Assembly (NCBI GenBank): GCA_031278795.1
Contig: JAITJT010000118.1
Location: 1 to 30,376, forward strand
Length of the DNA: 30,376 bases
Source: Deltaproteobacteria bacterium
GTDB lineage: Bacteria; Desulfobacterota; Desulfarculia; Adiutricales; Adiutricaceae
Direction: 5' to 3'
Part shown: positions 7,051 to 14,839 of the stretch, in pieces
How positions within the stretch are numbered: position 1 is the first letter of the stretch
Layout: each line of letters begins with the position of its first letter
The notes under the pieces: generated by a model
Database searches by the model: none
What the model was told of the DNA's origin: nothing
The model's input: the letters and a program-made list of their open reading frames with translations, nothing else
Program-made: the position numbers and the translations under genes

Positions 7051-7938
7051 TCAAATCACCTTGTTTAAGGGATATTCGATTATGCCCTCGGCTCCGGCCG
7101 CTATAAGTACCGGCAGAAGCTCCCTCACCACGCTGGATTTGATGACTATCTCCACCGAGAGCCAGTCGGTCTTGTAGAGATGGGCCACGGTGGGGGCCCG
7201 GAGGCTGGGAAGCAGCCTCACCAGATTCTCCACCTTGGCCTCCAACACGTTCATCTTGAGTCCCACCAGGCCCTCGGCCGCCAGGGCCCCCTTGAGCAGA
7301 AGGGCCACCTGCTTGATCTTTCCCTTTTTAAAGGGATCCTCCAGGGCCTTTTTGTTGGCCATGAGCTCGGTGGTGGTCATCAGGACCTCGTCTATTATCT
7401 TGAGGCCGTGGGCCTTGATGGTGCTACCGGTCTCGGTCACCTCCACGATGGCGTCCGCCAGGCCCGAGACCACCTTGGCCTCGGTGGCGCCCCAGGAGAA
7501 CTCCACTTGGACCTTCACGCCCTTCTCTTTGAACCACCTCTTGGTGACCCCGGGGAGCTCGGTCGCTATTACCTTTCCCTCTAGATCCTCCACCTTTTGG
7601 ATGGGGCCGTCGCCTTTGACGGCCAAGACCCAGCGGGCCGGCTGGGGGCTAGTCTTGGAGTAGAGAAGCTCCTCCATCACCTCCACGTCGCTCTCGTTTT
7701 CCAGCCTCCAGTCGCGCCCGGTTATCCCTGCGTCAATGACCCCGTCGGCCACGTAGCGGCTAATCTCCTGGGCCCTGGAGATAAAGAGCGAGAGCTCCGC
7801 GTCGTTCACCCTGGGAAAGTAGCTCCTGGCGCCCACCGTGACCCTCCAGCCGCTCTTGGCCAGAAGCTCCAGGGTGAAGGCCTCCAGGGAGCCCTTGGGT
7901 ATACCCAGCTTAAGAACATTTTCCTCAGATGAGCTCAT
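7051..7938 (-). CDS. hisG: ATP phosphoribosyltransferase, long form
   Basis: First step of histidine synthesis: condenses ATP with PRPP. The 295-residue length and the C-terminal ACT-like part ([31 protein letters not shown]) mark it as the long, self-contained HisG type that does not need HisZ. Catalytic-domain landmarks include LGIPKGSL near the start, [23 protein letters not shown], and [17 protein letters not shown], the PRPP-binding loop region. The start is ATG 7938, eleven bases after GGGGG; it overlaps the last 14 bases of hisI, a typical translational coupling. An in-frame start at 8001 would only add residues read from within hisI. Confidence 0.96.
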   Translation of the reverse strand: MSSSEENVLKLGIPKGSLEAFTLELLAKSGWRVTVGARSYFPRVNDAELSLFISRAQEISRYVADGVIDAGITGRDWRLENESDVEVMEELLYSKTSPQPARWVLAVKGDGPIQKVEDLEGKVIATELPGVTKRWFKEKGVKVQVEFSWGATEAKVVSGLADAIVEVTETGSTIKAHGLKIIDEVLMTTTELMANKKALEDPFKKGKIKQVALLLKGALAAEGLVGLKMNVLEAKVENLVRLLPSLRAPTVAHLYKTDWLSVEIVIKSSVVRELLPVLIAAGAEGIIEYPLNKVI

Positions 7939-8287
7939 AGTTATCCCCCAACACGTAGTGATAGTGAAAGCAGGAGCGTTTCCCGGTGTGGCAGGCGACA
8001 CCTCCCACCTGCTCTATCTTAATAAGTACGGCATCGAAGTCGCAGTCCAGGAAGATGTCCACCACCTTCTGGATATTGCCGGAGCTGTGGCCCTTGTGCC
8101 AGAGCTCACGGCGGGATCTGCTGTAGTAGTGCACCTCGCCCGTGGCCAGGGTCTTTTCGTAGGACTCCCGGTTCATATAGGCTAGCATAAGGATCTCCCC
8201 GGTCTTGGCGTCCTGGGCGATGGCCGGGACTAGTCCGCCCCCCTTCTCAAAATCCGGGGCTATCTTCTGTGGAACGTCTTCTTCCAT
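7925..8287 (-). CDS. hisI: Phosphoribosyl-AMP cyclohydrolase
   Basis: Third step of histidine synthesis: opens the adenine ring of PR-AMP. The 120-residue product carries the family hallmarks [28 protein letters not shown], the acidic DCDFDAVL metal site and the zinc-binding [12 protein letters not shown]. It is the cyclohydrolase domain alone; the PR-ATP pyrophosphohydrolase (HisE) domain found fused in many bacteria is absent and is not elsewhere in the window. Start ATG 8287 with GGAG six bases upstream. It heads a leftward unit, with a sigma-70-like promoter at 8373-8402 and a 5' leader hairpin at 8321-8342. Confidence 0.96.
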   Translation of the reverse strand: MEEDVPQKIAPDFEKGGGLVPAIAQDAKTGEILMLAYMNRESYEKTLATGEVHYYSRSRRELWHKGHSSGNIQKVVDIFLDCDFDAVLIKIEQVGGVACHTGKRSCFHYHYVLGDNYELI

Positions 8288-8320
8288 GTTTTCTCCATTT
8301 GGCTGTGTTTTAAATCAACT

Positions 8321-8342
8321 AAAGGCGTAAAATGCCGCCTTT
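8321..8342 (-). promoter_or_regulatory. Leader hairpin upstream of hisI
   Basis: AAAGGCG and CGCCTTT (8336-8342 and 8321-8327 on the minus strand) form a 7-bp stem with an 8-base loop, between the promoter at 8373-8402 and the hisI ribosome-binding site. No T-tract follows and no His-rich leader peptide is visible, so classic his attenuation is not supported. It may affect mRNA stability or initiation. Confidence 0.5.
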
Positions 8343-8372
8343 GTAGGGGTCTTGGGCTCAAATCAAAAGGCT

Positions 8373-8402
8373 ATCATACTAGATAAGCAGAGCTAATTTC
8401 AA
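8373..8402 (-). promoter_or_regulatory. Sigma-70 promoter of the hisI operon
   Basis: Minus strand TTGAAA (8397-8402), 18-base spacer, TATGAT (8373-8378). Transcription would begin near 8366, giving a leader of roughly 80 bases before hisI. Confidence 0.65.
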
Positions 8403-8931
8403 GACGCGCCAAAATAAAAAAAGCCCCCCTATCTCCCCCAAATGCCCTCCAGAATGGCTAAGCTTCAGCTCCGTCTTAATCAAAAGCCAAAAATATTAAA
8501 GCATTTGAGACGCAAATGTACTAAAATCCAAGACCCAGAAAGGCTTTTCCAGGCAAATAACATCAAAGACACTATAAACAAAGGCATAACAGCATAATAA
8601 GGCTAGGAAAAGGTGAAAACTAAAAGGAGGAAACGGTGAAACTCAAGGGGGAAACAAAAGGCCTGGCTTTGGGTGGGAGCTAAGGGGGAAAAGACCAAGA
8701 AGCAAATTAAGGAAAATAATTCACGAAACAATTTCCTAACAAATACTTGAGGCTAAGTATTCAACAAAAACCAGTAGAAGACCCAAAATGATGCCAAAAA
8801 TATTGACTTATTGGGAACTTTGTCTATGAAGCTAAGAGCTTAGGCAAAGCCCAGGCTCACTTTAACGCAAAGGCCAAGAGGACTCATAACTTAAAGGGGC
8901 CTGGAAGTGGAATGAATGGGAAAATTGTTTC

Positions 8932-8960
8932 TTTACAAGAGTGTTTGAATAAGGTATAAT
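8932..8960 (+). promoter_or_regulatory. Near-consensus sigma-70 promoter
   Basis: TTTACA (8932-8937), exactly 17 bases, TATAAT (8955-8960). Start would be near 8967. The next gene is the lipoprotein at 9210, so the transcript would have a leader of about 240 bases containing two T-runs and the tandem array at 9088-9151, or would be a separate small RNA. Confidence 0.8.
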
Positions 8961-9087
8961 ATAATGTCAAGTTTTTTTTATTTGATAGTTTTTTTGCCAA
9001 TCTGAATTTTCTCCCTATATTAGTACTTAGTGAGAATGCGCCTGCGGCTTGATATAAGCCAAACATAAATCTTTAACAAGCTTAAAG

Positions 9088-9151
9088 AAGCTTATACACC
9101 TTGAAGCTTATACACCCTGAAGCTTATACACTTTGAAGCATATACTCCTTA
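9088..9151. repeat. 16-bp tandem repeat, four copies
   Basis: AAGCTTATACACCTTG, AAGCTTATACACCCTG, AAGCTTATACACTTTG and AAGCATATACTCCTTA lie head to tail (9088-9103, 9104-9119, 9120-9135, 9136-9151). Divergence increases toward the gene. Confidence 0.95.
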
Positions 9152-9209
9152 GCTCTTTGCTAAAATTTTTCTAAACCTCCCCTATCCTAACACCATACAA
9201 AAGACATCC

Positions 9210-9680
9210 ATGACATCTTCCCTAGACACAACCCACAAAAGTAAATTCCCTTGGGCTTCCCGCGCCCTAATGTTAGCGGCGCTCTTGGCGCTTAGCGTTA
9301 CGCTCGCCGCCTGCGGGGCCTTCACCCCGCCCGGGGGCCAGGTGCCTCCCACGGACACCGATATAAGTGAGATGTCCCCCCACAGCCTCAAGGTGCCGGT
9401 CATGGATTACGGCTGGACATACCTTCCGGGAAACAACCATATTTCTATCCAGGGGACGGTGGTGAACGGCGAGGAGAGACCCCTCCAGGGCGTGATCCTC
9501 TCGCTCACGCTCTATGACCAGAACGGTAGCCCCATAGCCTACGGCGAAACCTACGTGAGTCCCAGCTACCTCACCCCCGGCGCCAAGGGCACCTTCAGTG
9601 TCATGTCCCTGGTGAGCCGCCAAAAGGGCGTGACCCACACCCGCCTCATCACCAACGCCCAGACCAGATCCATCTATTGA
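9210..9680 (+). CDS. FxLYD-domain lipoprotein
   Basis: A 156-residue lipoprotein. A basic start, the hydrophobic ALMLAALLALSVTLAAC and a lipobox LAAC with Cys at about residue 35 mark lipid attachment. The mature part fits the FxLYD pattern: a Trp-led strand (GWTYLPGNNHISIQGTVVN), then LQGVILSLTLYDQNGSPI, then LTPGAKGTFSV. FxLYD domains are small beta-sandwiches of bacterial lipoproteins with no established enzymatic activity. The start ATG 9210 lacks a strong Shine-Dalgarno. Likely transcribed from the promoter at 8932-8960. The domain call is by eye and moderate; the lipoprotein nature is strong. Confidence 0.78.
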   Translation: MTSSLDTTHKSKFPWASRALMLAALLALSVTLAACGAFTPPGGQVPPTDTDISEMSPHSLKVPVMDYGWTYLPGNNHISIQGTVVNGEERPLQGVILSLTLYDQNGSPIAYGETYVSPSYLTPGAKGTFSVMSLVSRQKGVTHTRLITNAQTRSIY

Positions 9681-9745
9681 TATTAAAAATCCAAGAATTT
9701 TAGAAGCCTTATGCTGGAAGCGAAGAGAGAGAGCGCGGGAACATG

Positions 9746-9774
9746 TTAACAATACCCGCTCTGTAATTTATCTA
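9746..9774 (+). promoter_or_regulatory. Possible promoter of the first map gene
   Basis: TTAACA (9746-9751), 17 bases, TATCTA (9769-9774). It lies 40-70 bases upstream of the GTG start at 9817. Confidence 0.45.
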
Positions 9775-9816
9775 TGAAACGAGTCTGTTAGCTTAAACAG
9801 AAGAGAGGCAAGGTAA

Positions 9817-10563
9817 GTGGTCTACATCAAAAACCAGGAAGAAATAGAGCTCATCAGGAAAAGCTCCCGCCTGGCCTCCCAGAGCCTGGATTACGCCGCC
9901 AGCAAGATAAAGCCGGGCATGACCACCCGGGCCCTGGATAAGCTCATTCACGACTTCATAGTGTCCCACAAGGGCATACCCGCCTCGCTTAATTACAACG
10001 GCTTTCCGGGGAGCTCTTGCATCTCCGTCAATGATGAGGTCTGCCACGGGATACCCGGTAAACGCGTAATCCAAGAGGGCGACATAGTGAAGGTGGATGT
10101 CACCACCTGCCTGGACGGTTACTTCGGGGACACCTGCCGCACCTTCAAGGTGGGAAAGGTCTCCCAAGATGCCGAGAAGCTGGTGGACGCGACCTATGAG
10201 GCCACCATGCTGGCCATAGCCACCGTCAGGGAAGGCTCCCGCGTTGGGGACATCGGGCACGCCATCCAGAGCCATGTGGAGCCCCTGGGTTTCTCGGTGG
10301 TTAGGTACTTCGAGGGACACGGCGTGGGCCGCGAGCTCCACGAAGATCCACCCATCCCCCACTACGGAGAGAAAGGCACCGGCTTCAAGATTAAACTGGG
10401 TATGGTCTTCACCATCGAGCCTATGATTAACTCCGGCGACTATCTCGTAGCCATCCTAGACGACAACTGGACTGCCGTGACTGCTGACGGCTCGCTTTCG
10501 GCGCACTTCGAGCACACCCTGGCGCTAACCCCCAAGGGAGTGGAGATACTAACGGTTTCCTGA
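9817..10563 (+). CDS. map: Methionine aminopeptidase type I, copy 1
   Basis: Removes the N-terminal Met from nascent proteins. The 248-residue pita-bread enzyme has all five metal ligands: D94 (VKVDVTT), D105 (FGDTCRTF), H168 (GHGVGR), E201 (FTIEPMI) and E232 (FEHT), plus the substrate-binding H77 in NDEVCHGIP. Length matches plain bacterial type I MAP with no extension. The start is GTG 9817, fixed by an in-frame TAA immediately upstream, with AGG about seven bases before it. A highly similar second copy follows at 11179 after an extreme T-rich gap. Neither copy is in the common secY-map-infA context. Confidence 0.95.
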   Translation: MVYIKNQEEIELIRKSSRLASQSLDYAASKIKPGMTTRALDKLIHDFIVSHKGIPASLNYNGFPGSSCISVNDEVCHGIPGKRVIQEGDIVKVDVTTCLDGYFGDTCRTFKVGKVSQDAEKLVDATYEATMLAIATVREGSRVGDIGHAIQSHVEPLGFSVVRYFEGHGVGRELHEDPPIPHYGEKGTGFKIKLGMVFTIEPMINSGDYLVAILDDNWTAVTADGSLSAHFEHTLALTPKGVEILTVS

Positions 10564-11178
10564 AGCGCTTTTAAAGGAATGAACTTTTAGGTTTTATTAG
10601 ATTTTAGTCTTTCGTTTTTTTGTTTCCTATATTTATTTTGTTTACTTTCTAACTCTTTCTACTTAATTAAATTTTTTCACTATCTTTACTCTGTCTACAC
10701 TATTACATTTTTTTTAGATATGTTTACTTGTTTAGTTTGTTAACTCTAGATACTTGTTTAGCTCTTTAAATATTTTCTTAATTTTACTGTTCTTTTGTTT
10801 TCTTAGATTTTTCGTTTTTCTTTTTTTATTGTTTTTTCAATTCTTAGTTTGCCCGTTTTCTTTGTTTAATTTTTTCTTTGTTTCCTTTTTTTTTCTACTG
10901 TTATATTTGTTAGATCCGTCTTATTTTAGCTCGTTTACTTAAGTATATTATGATTTTTTGTTTTTTTCTTTTTCGTGTTTTCTTAGTTTTATTGTCACAT
11001 TCTTTTTCTTTTTTCATGTTTTTCTTGTTGCATATTTTTAATTTTTCATGTTTTTAATTTTTCAAGTTTTTTAATTTTTTTGTGCCCCCGCGCGTCCCAA
11101 AATGCCATGGGGCAAAACCTCTAAAGATTTCAGACACAAAAGCTAATCTCCAAATCCACTTTCAGGTTGGTGCAAAAT
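10564..11178. other. Extremely T-rich intergenic region between map copies
   Basis: About 530 of these bases (10564-11090) are overwhelmingly T on the plus strand with little G, ending abruptly at GTGCCCCCGCGCG. They contain a 16-bp tandem repeat at 11035-11082. The only ORF inside (10754-10942) is an artefact of poly-T: a Phe/Leu string without a ribosome-binding site. I see no inverted repeat, promoter or RNA that explains the region. From 11091 composition returns to normal as the second map gene begins. Confidence 0.7.
11035..11082. repeat. 16-bp AT-only tandem repeat, three copies
   Basis: TTTTTAATTTTTCATG (11035-11050), TTTTTAATTTTTCAAG (11051-11066), then TTTTTTAATTTTTTTG (11067-11082). 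It sits at the gene-proximal edge of the T-rich block, about 100 bases before the second map gene. Confidence 0.8.
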
Positions 11179-11988
11179 ATGCCCCGCGGTTTTTTTTCCA
11201 GAAGAAAGCCCCAGAGACCTCTCATGAGGAAGGTTCCCCAAGTGATTTACATAAACAGCCAAGAAGAGATCGATAAAATCCGAAAGAGTGGACGCCTGGC
11301 ATCCCAGACCCTGGACTACGCCGAGAGCAAGCTTGTACCCGGCATGACTACTAGAGATCTCAACAAGCTCATCCACGACTTCATCGTCTCCCACAAGGCC
11401 ACCCCGGCCACCCTCAACTACCGCGGTTTTCCGGCGAGCTCCTGCATCTCCATAAACGACGAGGTGGTGCACGGAATCCCGGGTTCTCGAGTTATCCACG
11501 AGGGCGACATAGTGAAGGTGGATGTCACCACCATCCTGGACGGCTTCTTTGGGGACACCTGCCGCACCTTCAAGGTGGGAAAGGTCTCAGAGGAGGCGGA
11601 GAGGCTTGTGGATGCCACCTACAAGGCCATGCACTTGGCCATACAGACCGTCAAGGACGGCTCCCGCCTGGGAGACATAGGACACGCCATCCAGAGCCAC
11701 GTGGAGCCCCTAGGTTACTCGGTGGTGAGGCAGTTCGTGGGACACGGAGTGGGGCGCGCCTTCCACGTGCCTCCCAACGTCCCCCACTACGGTGAGAAGG
11801 GCACGGGCCTGAGGGTAAAGACCGGCATGGTCTTCACCATCGAGCCTATGATAAACACCGGATCCTACGAGGTGAATATCCTCTCAGACAACTGGACAGC
11901 GGTGACAGTGGACGGTGGGCTCTCGGCCCAGTTTGAGCACACCCTGGTCGTGACCCCGGATGGGGCGGAGGTGCTAACGGTCTCTTAG
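11179..11988 (+). CDS. map: Methionine aminopeptidase type I, copy 2
   Basis: Tandem paralogue of the gene at 9817; about three quarters of residues are identical by eye and long nucleotide stretches are shared. All metal ligands are kept (numbering from ATG 11179: D115, D126, H189, E222, E253; substrate His H98). Differences cluster near the pocket: CHGIP versus VHGIP, VTTC versus VTTI, and HEDPPIP versus HVPPNVP after the GHGVGR motif. The start is ambiguous. ATG 11179 (GGTG six bases upstream) gives a basic extension of 21 residues (MPRGFFSRRKPQRPLMRKVPQ). GTG 11242, after AGGAAGG, matches exactly where copy 1 begins. A third option is ATG 11224. Both copies look functional. Confidence 0.93.
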   Translation: MPRGFFSRRKPQRPLMRKVPQVIYINSQEEIDKIRKSGRLASQTLDYAESKLVPGMTTRDLNKLIHDFIVSHKATPATLNYRGFPASSCISINDEVVHGIPGSRVIHEGDIVKVDVTTILDGFFGDTCRTFKVGKVSEEAERLVDATYKAMHLAIQTVKDGSRLGDIGHAIQSHVEPLGYSVVRQFVGHGVGRAFHVPPNVPHYGEKGTGLRVKTGMVFTIEPMINTGSYEVNILSDNWTAVTVDGGLSAQFEHTLVVTPDGAEVLTVS

Positions 11989-12128
11989 ATAAAAAAAAGG
12001 CCGCGGAAATTTTCACCTGCGGAAAGAATGGGGAAAAAGGAAAAAGCCCCAGCCAAAGCTTAAAAGCGCGCCTCTATAAAAGGCTTAAAAATTTCTATGC
12101 GCGCGGAGTTTAAAGCGAAAGATTCAAA

Positions 12129-12752
12129 ATGATCAATTCCAACAACAACACCAGCCCAGAATCCCTCTTCGAGGCCGGGAAAAAATTTTATTTTCCCAAC
12201 CAGCACAACGCCCACGATCCGGATCTGGCTCTCCAATACTTCCAGAAGGCCGCGGAGCAGGGCTACACCCCGGCCCAGAGGCTATACGGCATCTGCCTCC
12301 TGGAGGGGAATTTCTGCGCGAAGGATCTCAAGAACGCCCTCCTCTACCTCACCAAGGCCGCTGAGAAGCACGACCCCCAGGCCTCCTACACCCTGGCCCT
12401 CATGTACGCCAGAGGCGAGGGCGTGCCCAAGGACTGGGCCAAGGCCTTCGAGCTCTTGGCTCACCCGCAGATCCAGAACCTCTCGGAGGCGAGGGCCTTA
12501 AAGATTAAGCTCAAGCAGGAGCTCATAGCCCAGTTTCCCAACCTGATTAGCGCCCTGGACCGCGAGGAGAACATGTGGCGCTCCAGGCTGAAGCTACTTA
12601 ACAAACGCAGCTTTCCGCACTTCTTTGGAAAGATGCAGGGCGACATGGAGGAGTTCCACGCCCTTCTGGATCTAAACTTAAGGAAGAGAAGCCCGGAGGA
12701 GGTCTTCAAGCACCTCAAAGATCTAATGGACAAGTACTACGAGGGAGCGTGA
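12129..12752 (+). CDS. Sel1-like repeat protein
   Basis: A 207-residue protein without signal peptide or membrane segment. Residues about 30-115 hold two to three Sel1-like (TPR-related) repeats: ALQYFQKAAEQGYTPAQRLYGICLLEG, ALLYLTKAAEKHDPQASYTLALMYARGEGVPKDWAKAFELL. The rest is helical and highly charged with no recognised domain (ISALDREENMWRSRLKLLNKR...). Sel1 repeats mediate protein contacts. It lies 140 bases after map copy 2 and before a repeat-filled spacer, so it seems to be a unit on its own. Function unknown. Confidence 0.8.
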   Translation: MINSNNNTSPESLFEAGKKFYFPNQHNAHDPDLALQYFQKAAEQGYTPAQRLYGICLLEGNFCAKDLKNALLYLTKAAEKHDPQASYTLALMYARGEGVPKDWAKAFELLAHPQIQNLSEARALKIKLKQELIAQFPNLISALDREENMWRSRLKLLNKRSFPHFFGKMQGDMEEFHALLDLNLRKRSPEEVFKHLKDLMDKYYEGA

Positions 12753-12796
12753 GCTAAGAAAAATAAAAGTTTCTTCTCATAAGCCCTATGATAAAT

Positions 12797-12862
12797 AAGA
12801 ACTAAAGAGCTAAAAAGCCAAAGAACTAAAAAGCCAAAGAGCAAAAAGCTAATAAGCCAAAG
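12797..12862. repeat. A-rich tandem repeats, about 16-bp unit
   Basis: CTAAAAAGCCAAAGAA, CTAAAAAGCCAAAGAG and a diverged AAAAAGCTAATAAGCCAAAG follow each other, flanked by related pieces (AGAACTAAAGAG). TTGGCT downstream (about 12878-12883) can pair with the AGCCAA cores. Confidence 0.75.
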
Positions 12863-12938
12863 ACCGCAACGTTCCCTTGGCTGGCTAAATGATAGAAACC
12901 AAGCTCTCGCTAATTGCGAATGCCAGAGAGTCGCAAAA

Positions 12939-14051
12939 ATGTCTAAACCACCTGACAATCCAGACTCTTTGGGTAGCCTGGGCGGAGCTTATCCGACTAG
13001 GCTGAGTCGCCTCTCGGAGACAGGCATCGAGAAGCTCCTAATATTCCCTGATAAACTCAAGGCCCTCCTCAATATATCCCTTGAAAAAGAAGAAAATTTC
13101 CAGGCGGATCTTAGCTACCCCATCTCAGTGGAGCTATCCCTTAGCTACCGCTGTGACCTAAACTGCGTCTACTGCTCGGATAGGCTCATCAGGAAGGCCC
13201 CGGATCTTCTAAACAAAGAGATATTGGAGGGGCTTTTTAGCGATCTAGTGGCCGGAGGCACCAAGGGCATAGTGATCGAGGGCGGGGGCGAGCCTACGCT
13301 CTCGCCCTTTTTCGTGGACGCGGTGGAGCTTGGACGAAGTCATAAGCTTAGCCTAGGACTCCTCACCAATGGCTACGCCATATTCAAGCATGTACCCAAA
13401 GAGCTCTATCAAAGCTTCCAGTGGATAAGGGTTAGCCTGGACGCGGCGGATGAGGGTCAGTTTAGGCTCTTAAAGGGAAAGAGCGGGTTTTCTAAGACCA
13501 TGGAAAATATTGAGCTCTTGGCCTCTCTTCCAGAGGGGCCCGTGGTGGGCGTGGGCTACGTGCTCACAAAGAAAAACTCTGATATAGTTAAGCTTAATAG
13601 GCTTTGTGAGGACCTTAAGGGTGCTAAGGTATCTTACATCTCAATTAGGCCCGTGGTGGATCACCCGGAGCTTGATGACGTTTGCGATCTTAGTAAACTT
13701 AACAAGCTTAGCGATGAGAGTTTCAAGGTGGACTTGGAGCCCCTCAAGGCCAACCAGGAGAGCGGAAACCTAGCGCTTCCCTGCTACGCCCACAGCCTCT
13801 CGGTGGTAATAGGGGCCGAGGGTAAGGTCTGGCTCTGCGGAAGGCTAAACTTTAATCCGGACTTTCCGGCCATGGGATCCCTTCTAAATAGCCGCTTTAG
13901 AGATATCTGGCGGGGTGAAACCAGGCGCGCCCAGGCCGCCTTGGTTAGATCTGGAAAATACTGCGAGGACCACTGCCCCAGGTGCCGCATGACCAAATAT
14001 AATGCCCTCATCCACCAGCTGGGAAGGCTATCCACCCCGGACTTCATCTAA
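12939..14051 (+). CDS. Radical SAM protein with SPASM-like C-terminus
   Basis: A 370-residue radical SAM enzyme. The [4Fe-4S]/SAM motif is C72-x3-C76-x2-C79 (YRCDLNCVYC), followed by the SAM-binding IEGGGEPTL segment and the strand LLTNGYAI, so the core fold is complete. The C-terminal third carries more cysteines: LPCYAHSL, VWLCGRLNF and CEDHCPRCRM, with the IWRGE turn common in SPASM/twitch proteins, suggesting an auxiliary cluster. The substrate is unknown; no precursor-peptide ORF is visible beside it. It begins a probable operon, since recO starts 11 bases after its stop and the pseudouridine synthase overlaps recO. The ATG at 12939 has no clear ribosome-binding site. Confidence 0.85.
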   Translation: MSKPPDNPDSLGSLGGAYPTRLSRLSETGIEKLLIFPDKLKALLNISLEKEENFQADLSYPISVELSLSYRCDLNCVYCSDRLIRKAPDLLNKEILEGLFSDLVAGGTKGIVIEGGGEPTLSPFFVDAVELGRSHKLSLGLLTNGYAIFKHVPKELYQSFQWIRVSLDAADEGQFRLLKGKSGFSKTMENIELLASLPEGPVVGVGYVLTKKNSDIVKLNRLCEDLKGAKVSYISIRPVVDHPELDDVCDLSKLNKLSDESFKVDLEPLKANQESGNLALPCYAHSLSVVIGAEGKVWLCGRLNFNPDFPAMGSLLNSRFRDIWRGETRRAQAALVRSGKYCEDHCPRCRMTKYNALIHQLGRLSTPDFI

Positions 14052-14062
14052 AAAGGGAAAAG

Positions 14063-14839
14063 ATGCAAAAGAAACGCCCCCGCAAGCCCTCGCCTCCACC
14101 CACGCGCCTGGGCGCGGTGGTGCTCTTCAGGGCCAATAGCGGGGAGCAGGATCTTATCGTTACCTTTCTCACTAGGGAGCTGGGGCTAATCTCGGCCTTG
14201 GCCAAAAACGCCAGAAAGAGCGTCAAGCGTTTCGGAGGCGGCCTACTCTCCCCCGGGAGGGCCGCCTACTACTTTTTCCGCATAAGGGAGCTCTCGGACT
14301 TGGCCCTGGTGGAGCGGGGGGAGTTCAACCCCAAGGCTCCACTTCCCCCAACCCAACCCATGCCCCAGGCGCTCGCGGCCTTCGCCCTGGAGCTGGTGAG
14401 GGCCTTTGAGGCCCCCAGGAACCCGGCCCTCTTGTCCTTCAATTTGCTCCTAGTGTTTCTGGGGCACCTTTCAGAGATTGAAACTGAGGATCGGCCCTAT
14501 CTAAAATCTAGGTCCTTAACGCTCGCCTTCACCAAGCTCTATATGGAGCTAGCTGGCTTTGGGCCTGATTTCCAGGGCCTAGCCTACTCCCTAGAAGGAG
14601 CGGTTGCTAAAGCCTTTTCAGAGAGCTCAGAACCTACGGACCCACCAGGCGATAGCCTGGAAGGGTCTCTGGTAATGAAGCTCAAAACGGTAAAAGATCT
14701 AAGAATCATACCTGATTTCACCGCTGATGAGCTAAACAGCGCCTTTGACTTCTACTTCGCCTTGGCAGCCAGGTCATCTGGTAAGCTATTTAAGAGCCGC
14801 AAGGTGCTTAACCGTTATCTGAGGGACTCAAATGAGTGA
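14063..14839 (+). CDS. recO: DNA repair protein RecO
   Basis: RecO acts in the RecFOR pathway, helping load RecA onto SSB-coated DNA. The 258-residue product has the N-terminal OB-fold signature (LGAVVLFRANSGEQDLIVTFLTRELGLISALAKNARKS) and FGGGL, with the helical C-terminal domain after it. The zinc-finger cysteines found in many RecO proteins are absent: the expected region reads GFGPDFQGLAYS and the whole protein contains no Cys. The start is ATG 14063 with AGGGA upstream. It overlaps the next gene by eight bases. Confidence 0.88.
   Translation: MQKKRPRKPSPPPTRLGAVVLFRANSGEQDLIVTFLTRELGLISALAKNARKSVKRFGGGLLSPGRAAYYFFRIRELSDLALVERGEFNPKAPLPPTQPMPQALAAFALELVRAFEAPRNPALLSFNLLLVFLGHLSEIETEDRPYLKSRSLTLAFTKLYMELAGFGPDFQGLAYSLEGAVAKAFSESSEPTDPPGDSLEGSLVMKLKTVKDLRIIPDFTADELNSAFDFYFALAARSSGKLFKSRKVLNRYLRDSNE

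Larger units (their letters stand above)
8403..9209. other. Intergenic divide between leftward and rightward gene blocks
   Basis: About 800 bases, A-rich on the plus strand. It contains a very strong promoter (8932-8960), a short hairpin GGCTT-gatat-AAGCC (9046-9060), a four-copy tandem array (9088-9151), and a 15-codon reading frame at 8636-8683 preceded by a perfect AGGAGG. No longer gene is supported on either strand. The minus-strand ORF at 8884-9066 has no domain or ribosome-binding site and overlaps the promoter. Confidence 0.5.

Noticed and set aside
8884..9066. 60-codon minus-strand ORF
   Set aside because: Overlaps the near-consensus promoter, low-complexity start, no domain or ribosome-binding site.
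9793..10362. 189-codon minus-strand frame antisense to map copy 1
   Set aside because: Map copy 1 has every catalytic residue on the plus strand. The antisense frame has no recognisable motif, and a similar shadow appears opposite map copy 2 (11143-11499).
10754..10942. Small hydrophobic ORF in the T-rich gap
   Set aside because: Its Phe/Leu string follows directly from poly-T composition; it has no ribosome-binding site and no charged residues of a usual membrane peptide.
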